Source: Acetobacter fallax
Lineage (GTDB): Bacteria; Pseudomonadota; Alphaproteobacteria; Acetobacterales; Acetobacteraceae
DNA length: 51,440 nt
Assembly (NCBI RefSeq): GCF_011516735.1
Contig: NZ_WOSX01000024.1
Coordinates: 1 to 51,440, forward strand
Direction of reading: 5' to 3'
Part shown: positions 46,516 to 51,440 of the stretch, one piece after another
Numbering within the stretch: position 1 is the stretch's first letter
How the letters are laid out: every line of letters starts with the position of its first letter
Notes under the pieces: model-generated
Databases searched by the model: none
Seen by the model: only the letters and a program-made list of their open reading frames with translations
Told to the model about the DNA's origin: nothing
Position numbers and translations under genes: made by a program

Positions 46516-47661
46516 TCACACAGGAGGGAGCCGGCTCACACGCCTGATCGTGCCGGCAACCGTCGCCGCCAGCATCCGGTAAGCCTGCGCCGCCTCACTC
46601 TCCGGCGCCCCGATCGTAATCGGCACACCACTGTCAGCACTCGCCCGAATATCGGCCAGTAACGGAATTTCACCCAGGAACGGCACATTCAGCCGCATCG
46701 CCTCATCCCGAGCCCCCCCATGACCAAACAGCTCCGTCCGATGACCACAATTCGGGCAGCAGAAATACGACATGTTCTCGACAAGACCGAGCACCGGCAC
46801 CCTGGTCTTCTCAAACATCGCAATGCCGCGCCGCGCATCCAGCAACGCAATATCCTGCGGGGTAGATACAATGATCGCCCCCGTAAGAACCGCCTTCTGC
46901 GCCAGCGTCAGCTGCGCGTCACCCGTGCCCGGCGGCATGTCGATCACCAGAACATCCAGCGCCCCCCACGCCACATCGCCAAGCAACTGACTGATCGCGC
47001 CCATCACCATCGGCCCGCGCCAGATCATGGCCTGCGTCTCATCCACCAGCATGCCGATCGACATGGCGCTGATCCCCCAGGCCTGAACCGGAATCAGCAA
47101 ACCGTCACGCACCTCCGGCTGCCCGACCGTGCCCAGCATCCGGGGCAGCGAAGGACCATGAACATCCGCATCCATCAGCCCGACGGACAACCCCTCCATC
47201 CCCAGCCCGACAGCCAGATTAACCGCCGTCGTGGATTTGCCAACACCACCCTTGCCGGACGCAACCGCAATCACAACGCCAACATGCTCCAGAAGCCGCG
47301 CCGGCTCGCCCGCCGCCGGCTTGCGTCCCACACCACCCAGCGGCCTGTGCCCGCCGCCGCCCTGTGCCGCACCTTGCGCCGGTGCCGCCGCCCCCGGAGC
47401 CTCCCGATGAGCCGTCAGCAGAATCGAGGCCGTCAGCGGCGCGAATGCCGTCGAAAGAGCATCCTCCGCCCGCGCAACCGTCTCGCCAAGCCGCGGCGCC
47501 AGATCAGCCGGCACAGCCAGCGTGACCCGAAGCCGGCCATCCGCAACAGAACAGGCCTCAACCCGGGCAAGATCCGGCAACCGCTTTCCGATGGCCCCGT
47601 CGATCATCCCGCCAAGAACACGCTCAACGTCTTCCCGTGCAGGACCGTGCATCTCCGTCAT
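46516..47661 (-). CDS. mrp: Mrp/ApbC-type iron-sulfur cluster carrier ATPase
   Basis: Cytoplasmic P-loop scaffold that carries Fe-S clusters to target proteins. The 381-residue protein has an N-terminal MIP18-like domain (about 1-80), a Gly/Ala-rich linker, the deviant Walker A ASGKGGVGKSTTAVNLA, and the conserved CxxC in FCCPNCGHRTELFG that binds the cluster. The start at 47661 has AAGG upstream; ATGs at 47685 and 47721 are other options. It is divergent from the opgC gene. Confidence 0.93.
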   Translation of the reverse strand: MTEMHGPAREDVERVLGGMIDGAIGKRLPDLARVEACSVADGRLRVTLAVPADLAPRLGETVARAEDALSTAFAPLTASILLTAHREAPGAAAPAQGAAQGGGGHRPLGGVGRKPAAGEPARLLEHVGVVIAVASGKGGVGKSTTAVNLAVGLGMEGLSVGLMDADVHGPSLPRMLGTVGQPEVRDGLLIPVQAWGISAMSIGMLVDETQAMIWRGPMVMGAISQLLGDVAWGALDVLVIDMPPGTGDAQLTLAQKAVLTGAIIVSTPQDIALLDARRGIAMFEKTRVPVLGLVENMSYFCCPNCGHRTELFGHGGARDEAMRLNVPFLGEIPLLADIRASADSGVPITIGAPESEAAQAYRMLAATVAGTIRRVSRLPPV

Positions 47662-47769
47662 GACCTTGCCCTTTTTCTGTGTCATCTGCGGTGTATGGCG
47701 AAAATTACAGCCGCCTGCCACCCGCGCTTAACAGCCCTGCGTGCAATATGGGGCCATCAGCGCATGATC

Positions 47770-47794
47770 CGTAGTGTAAGAAAGCGAAACTACG
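47770..47794. promoter_or_regulatory. Inverted repeat in the mrp-opgC divergent promoter region
   Basis: CGTAGT (47770-47775) and ACTACG (47789-47794) form a 6-bp inverted repeat with 13 bases between. It is centred between the divergent mrp and opgC genes, 80-110 bp from each start. It is possibly a regulator-binding site; no family assignment. Confidence 0.3.
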
Positions 47795-47874
47795 CTGGCT
47801 ATCCATGAGCCAGAGCCCGATAGACATCATGCCTCCCCGCCCGCGACCGGAAAGGGCACCGTGCAGGACAGGAT

Positions 47875-49092
47875 ATGACAGTCACGTCTTCCTCCGCTAC
47901 CCAGACCTTCGAAACAGACCGCTCCGGCAGCCAGACGGATGCGACAGCAGGCGCGCGCATACGCACCGCCACCCAGGCAACATCAGAGACCGCCGGCAAA
48001 GCCCACACCCGCGACCATCGGGTCGATGCCCTCCGCGGCATCGCCCTGCTCATGATGTTCGTCGATCACATGCCGCAGAACCTCCTCAACCGGTTCACCC
48101 TGCGCAATCTCGGATTCGCCGACGCCGCCGAAATCTTCGTCCTCCTCGCCGGATACGCCTCCTGGCTCGCCTACGGACGCGGCTTCGCCAAAAACGGCGC
48201 GAACGTCACCCTGATCCGCATCGCAAAACGATGCGGCCGGCTCTACCTCGCCCAGACCCTCATGCTCATCGTCTGCGTCGTCACCATCCGCACCTGGCGC
48301 AATTACTCCCCCGTCCCCGTCGATTTCCTCGAACCCGAACTCGCCCACGGCTTCGACAGCTTCTGGCGCGTCATGGTGCTCGACGCCCTGCCATCCAATC
48401 TCAACATCCTGCCGCTCTACATGGTGCTGCTGGCAGCGTTCCCCCTCATCTACCTGCTCATCCGCGCCAACCGCTTCCTCGCCCTCGCCCTCAGCATGGC
48501 CCTCTGGGCGCTCATCAACATCGATCCAGGGATCAATTTCCCCAACTGGCTCGACCCCGACGGCTGGTATTTTGACCCGCTCGCCTGGCAGTTCCTGTTC
48601 GTCCTCGGCGCCTCCGGCGCCATCGAAGCCAGCCGCCACAACGGGGATCTGCCCTCCTTCACCTGGCTGAAAGCACTCTGCGGCCTCTACCTCACCTTCT
48701 CCCTGATCGAAGCCTTCCCCTGGGCACAATGGGATCTCCCCACCCTCACCCCCTTCGCCCTGCCCTCGCCCGACAAAAGCACCCTCGCCCCGCTGCGCCT
48801 GCTGGATGTCATGGCCATCTTCTACCTCGTGCAGTCCTCCACCCTCGCCCGCCGTTTCGCGGAAACCCGCTTCGGTCAGGCCCTCGCACTCTGCGGACGC
48901 CACTCACTCGAAGTGTTCACCGTCGGCACCATCCTCGATCTGTTCGGCCGCCTGATCTTCACCACCTTCGGCGACGCCTGGCTGCTCCAGATCACCATCA
49001 ACATCGCAGGACTCGCCATCCTCTACGGCGTCACCGTCGTCTATGAACGCAAGCGCAACCGGGATCGCGCCCGCGCCAGAGCCGCAGCCTGA
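47875..49092 (+). CDS. opgC: OpgC-family integral membrane acyltransferase
   Basis: A 405-residue protein with about 10 membrane helices, preceded by a 45-residue Ser/Thr-rich cytoplasmic tail. The characteristic motif DHRVDALRGIALLMMFVDHMP lies at 47-67. OpgC transfers succinyl groups to osmoregulated periplasmic glucans in some alphaproteobacteria. The synthesis genes opgG and opgH are not in this window, so the acceptor polysaccharide is open. An AGGACAGG ribosome binding site precedes the start. An SGNH hydrolase gene follows about 90 bp downstream. Confidence 0.88.
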   Translation: MTVTSSSATQTFETDRSGSQTDATAGARIRTATQATSETAGKAHTRDHRVDALRGIALLMMFVDHMPQNLLNRFTLRNLGFADAAEIFVLLAGYASWLAYGRGFAKNGANVTLIRIAKRCGRLYLAQTLMLIVCVVTIRTWRNYSPVPVDFLEPELAHGFDSFWRVMVLDALPSNLNILPLYMVLLAAFPLIYLLIRANRFLALALSMALWALINIDPGINFPNWLDPDGWYFDPLAWQFLFVLGASGAIEASRHNGDLPSFTWLKALCGLYLTFSLIEAFPWAQWDLPTLTPFALPSPDKSTLAPLRLLDVMAIFYLVQSSTLARRFAETRFGQALALCGRHSLEVFTVGTILDLFGRLIFTTFGDAWLLQITINIAGLAILYGVTVVYERKRNRDRARARAAA

Positions 49093-49178
49093 TGTCGCTC
49101 CGGCCTCAGAAACTTCGCCCGCCCTGCAAAATTGATTAATAATAAACAGGCCCGCCCCATTCCGAGGAGCCCCTCAGC

Positions 49179-49820
49179 ATGACCCATTTTCCCCACTTCA
49201 CACGCCTGCTCTTAGCCGGAGAACCCGTCCGCATCTGTCTGTTCGGCTCCTCCACCGTGGAAGGCATCGGCGCCAGCACCCCCGAAAACGGCTTCGGCCC
49301 GGTCTTCGAACGCACCTTCGCCCCTTACGCCCCCGGCGGCCTCACCGTCATCAATCGCGGCATCGGCGGCAACGGCGCCCACGAAATGCACGACCGTCTT
49401 CAGCAGGTCATCGACGACAAAGCCGATCTCGTCATCTGGCAGGGCGGCACAAACGACGTCCTGCGAAACGCCCCGGTCGCCACCTTCATCGACCTGTCCC
49501 GCGACGATCTCAGCACCCTCCGCCGCCACGGCAGCGACCTCGCCATGATCGGCCCGCAATGGTGCAAAATGCTGGAAGACGCCCCATCCTTCCCCGCCTT
49601 TCGCGATGCCGTCCCCGCCCTCGCCCTCGAAATGGGCGTCCCCTTCTTCGACCGCTACCGCCACATGAAATCATGGTGCGCCGAATATAACATCACCCGC
49701 GAAACCCTCTCCCCCGACAACCTCCACATGGGCGATTTCGGCTACAAACTCCTCGGTGAATCCACCGCCCGCTGGATCATCGACCTCACCGGCGCCCCAG
49801 GGAGCGACACCGGGAGCTAA
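49179..49820 (+). CDS. SGNH/GDSL-family hydrolase
   Basis: A 213-residue esterase-like protein. The GDSL block is varied to FGSSTVEG (Ser25 as nucleophile). Other conserved blocks are NRGIGGNG, GGTND and SPDNLHMGDFG, which holds the Asp-x-x-His pair. No signal peptide is evident at this start. Such enzymes remove or move acyl groups on sugars. Following opgC on the same strand, it could edit the same glycan, but this is inference. Confidence 0.83.
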   Translation: MTHFPHFTRLLLAGEPVRICLFGSSTVEGIGASTPENGFGPVFERTFAPYAPGGLTVINRGIGGNGAHEMHDRLQQVIDDKADLVIWQGGTNDVLRNAPVATFIDLSRDDLSTLRRHGSDLAMIGPQWCKMLEDAPSFPAFRDAVPALALEMGVPFFDRYRHMKSWCAEYNITRETLSPDNLHMGDFGYKLLGESTARWIIDLTGAPGSDTGS

Positions 49821-50122
49821 GGACTGGCGGGAAGAAAGAAAGCGGGGGCTCCGCCCCGCACCCCGCCAAAGGCGCGCCTTTGGAAACCTTCAGAAAGTAT
49901 GTCGGCTTTCGCCTCATCTCGGTCATACGTGCCCTCAGAGAGCCGCCGCCATAGCGGACATGAGCAGCGCGATCTCCTGACCAAGTTGGGCCGACAGCCG
50001 ACGGTCTACTGCCGCTTATTAGAATGGCGAGATCAACAGAAACGGTCTGATGATCGAGGAAAGTAAAACGATGATCGGCCCTGTGGTAAGGATGCAGATC
50101 GTTAAGACAGAAAGATTTCAGT
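49821..50122. other. Boundary region between chromosomal genes and the foreign segment
   Basis: A 302-bp gap. It starts with a GC-rich repeat remnant (see 49837-49890) and then becomes less GC-rich up to the next gene. No gene, tRNA or integrase was recognised. An attachment site was looked for but none could be supported. Confidence 0.4.
49837..49890. repeat. Remnant of the dispersed intergenic repeat
   Basis: GGGGCTCCGCCCCGCACCCCG and the hairpin CCAAAGGC/GCCTTTGG are reduced versions of the GGGCTTTGCCC and CCAAAGGTC/GACCTTTGG modules in the larger blocks. It is placed just after the SGNH hydrolase stop. Confidence 0.65.
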
Positions 50123-51183
50123 ATGGACCTATTCAGGCAGGTCGTCGCCGACAAGAAATTACACCCGCAATACGTCAACCTGCGGGACTTGCTGGGTTAC
50201 GCTCCAGCTCGCGCGATGATGGACGAACTTGCAAATTTATTCGCAGATGTCGACGGTAATTTTGTGGAGCAGTTCCAGTCCACGGGGTTCGACGCACGTA
50301 CATTCGAACTGTTCCTTTCGGCCATGTTCGAAGAGCAGGGGCATGAACTCGTCCGGAATTATGACCGGCCAGACTTCCTGCTCAAGAAAGATGGCTTCGA
50401 GGTTTTTGTTGAGGCCGTCACTGCCAACCCTCCCGACGGTATAGGTGGCAAACCTTATCAGGCATTTCCCAAGCCAAGATCAATGACCGAGGCGATCTTC
50501 TACCACCAACACGAAATCCCGATCCGTTTGGGTGCCCACTCTATTCCAAGCTGAAAAAAAGATACTGGGAACTGCCCCATGTGAAAGACAAGCCGCTGGT
50601 TCTCGCAATTGAGGATTTCCATACTGACGGGTCGCTGTCCATCAGCTCTTCTCCTCTTATCACTTATCTATTCGGCGCGGAGGCAACTTGGTCCAAGGCA
50701 TATAACGGTAAACTCGATATCGGGAAGTCGCGGGTCGAAAAACATGTAGGTTCGAAGGAAATTCCTTCGGGATTTTTCTTGCAGGAAAACGCCGAATACA
50801 TTTCGGCTGTACTTTTCGTTAATAGCGGAACAGTCGCCAAGTTCAACAGGATGGGTCAGTTGCGGGGACACGCGACAAACAAATTTCATATGTTCCGATA
50901 TGGCACATACTATGACTGGGATCCTATGGCGATCAGACCTAAATCGTTCGTGTATGAGGTCGGCGACCCGACTGCCCCACCGGAAGATTGGCGCCAAGGC
51001 ACGGACTTGATCCGTAATCCCAATGCGCTCCACCCTCTGCCCGAAGATTGGATCGGCGCGGCTGTGGAAACGACCTTGGGCGATAATCAGATCATCCCCA
51101 CGTTCGCGACGGTGAATGAGTTTTTTCCCTACATGTCAGTCACAAAGCTGGTATCTGTCGATACCCCCCGATCTTTTGGTTAA
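50123..51183 (+). pseudogene. Frameshifted gene of unknown family with PD-(D/E)xK-like motifs
   Basis: Two frames read as one protein. The first (50123-50554) stops at SIPS; the second continues from about 50532 as [26 protein letters not shown] and runs to 51183. Restoring one C in the CCC run near 50530 would join them into a protein of about 353 residues. Residues 62-101 ([28 protein letters not shown]) have the Glu, Asp and Glu pattern of restriction-endonuclease-like folds, though the usual Lys is absent. Lower GC and codon use unlike the neighbours suggest transfer. The complete protein type is known in other bacteria, but I recall no proven function. A sequencing error could also explain the shift. 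Confidence 0.65.
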
Positions 51184-51334
51184 AATGATGCTTGAGCAAG
51201 AGTATGAGCCCCTGCGGCAGGCATTCGGCGGTTAGTTCGAACGCCTCCAAGAGCCTCGGCTTCTCCGCCTGCCTTAGACGTTGTGCTTGACGGGTGGGGA
51301 GATTTGTCGTGCGCAAGTCGTACAATGAACGCTA
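51184..51334. other. Short unassigned tail between the frameshifted gene and the IS element
   Basis: About 150 bp with no gene recognised. A short frame following the stop (MMLEQEYEPLRQAFGG) ends after 16 codons. It lies against the TA at 51333-51334 that marks the probable IS insertion point. Confidence 0.4.
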
Positions 51335-51440
51335 GAGCACAATCCGATCTAATAGGTTCATTTTAAGGATTCCCATACTGGTCGAAATCTGATTCATACT
51401 ATGTGCCGGTATGGAGGCCGGCCCGTATGACCCGAGCCCT
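51335..51440 (+). mobile_element. 5' end of an IS630-type insertion sequence
   Basis: The tip GAGCACAATC follows a TA dinucleotide (51333-51334). It shares GAGC and parts of the following bases with the reversed tip of the element at 266-269. After about 90 bp a start codon with a strong GGAGG box begins a frame MTRAL-like, a common start of IS630 transposases in acetic acid bacteria. The element runs out of the window. Confidence 0.5.
51427..51440 (+). CDS. N-terminal codons of a transposase (partial)
   Basis: ATG ACC CGA GCC CT at the window end encodes MTRA and probably L, preceded by GGAGG about 10 bases upstream. It is too short for identification by itself; the assignment depends on the element tip and on the matching transposase end at the start of the window. 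Confidence 0.35.

Overview
The window looks like a chromosomal segment of an acetic acid bacterium (Acetobacteraceae). The case rests on high GC coding sequence, family resemblance of several proteins (an orphan OpgC membrane protein, a small CRDxKG cysteine-repeat secreted protein, lipoyl-fused dihydrolipoyl dehydrogenase) and a dense family of GC-rich palindromic intergenic repeats. The genus cannot be fixed from the sequence alone. No rRNA, tRNA or CRISPR array was seen. Both ends lie inside IS630-type insertion sequences in the same orientation, so the window may be a contig that broke at repeated IS copies.

Layout. 1-269: 3' end of an IS630 element. 482-2160: a PadR / HAAS-domain membrane protein / GIN-domain protein operon. 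2272-4507 (minus): leuA and trxA. 4683-14919: an N-acetylglucosamine/chitooligosaccharide locus, with a ROK sugar kinase (minus) divergent from a ROK repressor, then a TonB-dependent receptor, an FHS-type MFS permease, nagB, a CutC-family protein and a secreted GH20 hexosaminidase. A palindromic operator candidate lies between the two ROK genes and a weaker one precedes the receptor gene. 15347-16282 (minus): L,D-transpeptidase. 16880-24677 (minus): zapE followed by odhA, odhB and lpd, with separate terminators after odhA and odhB. 24923-27007: an AhpD-like protein and sthA.

27287-28322 is the most unusual stretch: a 139-residue protein with a microcin V-type double-glycine leader, its own terminator, and an AT-rich upstream region carrying a (TACTG)4 tract. 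Next come ynfA and the queuosine genes queE-queC-queD. 31157-32463 holds a YqjI-like PadR regulator with a striking four-half-site operator, followed by an O-methyltransferase. After two small exported proteins come gmd, an rmd-like reductase and a glycosyltransferase (a GDP-deoxyhexose, probably GDP-D-rhamnose, module), an S10-type peptidase and a second glycosyltransferase. 40729-44080 carries an atypical nucleoside hydrolase translationally coupled to a small Cys-repeat secreted protein, then rlmJ and gpsA. 44389-49820 holds a His/Lys-rich secreted peptide, an orphan peptide-binding protein, mrp, opgC and an SGNH hydrolase. 50123-51183 is a lower-GC, frameshifted gene with nuclease-like motifs beside the second IS, the only clearly foreign segment.

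How the genes work together. The GlcNAc locus can be read as outer-membrane uptake, periplasmic trimming by GH20, inner-membrane transport, phosphorylation and deamination; the deacetylase NagA is not in the window. The odh genes supply a complete 2-oxoglutarate dehydrogenase complex. Large composite repeats fill most of the convergent gene-end gaps.
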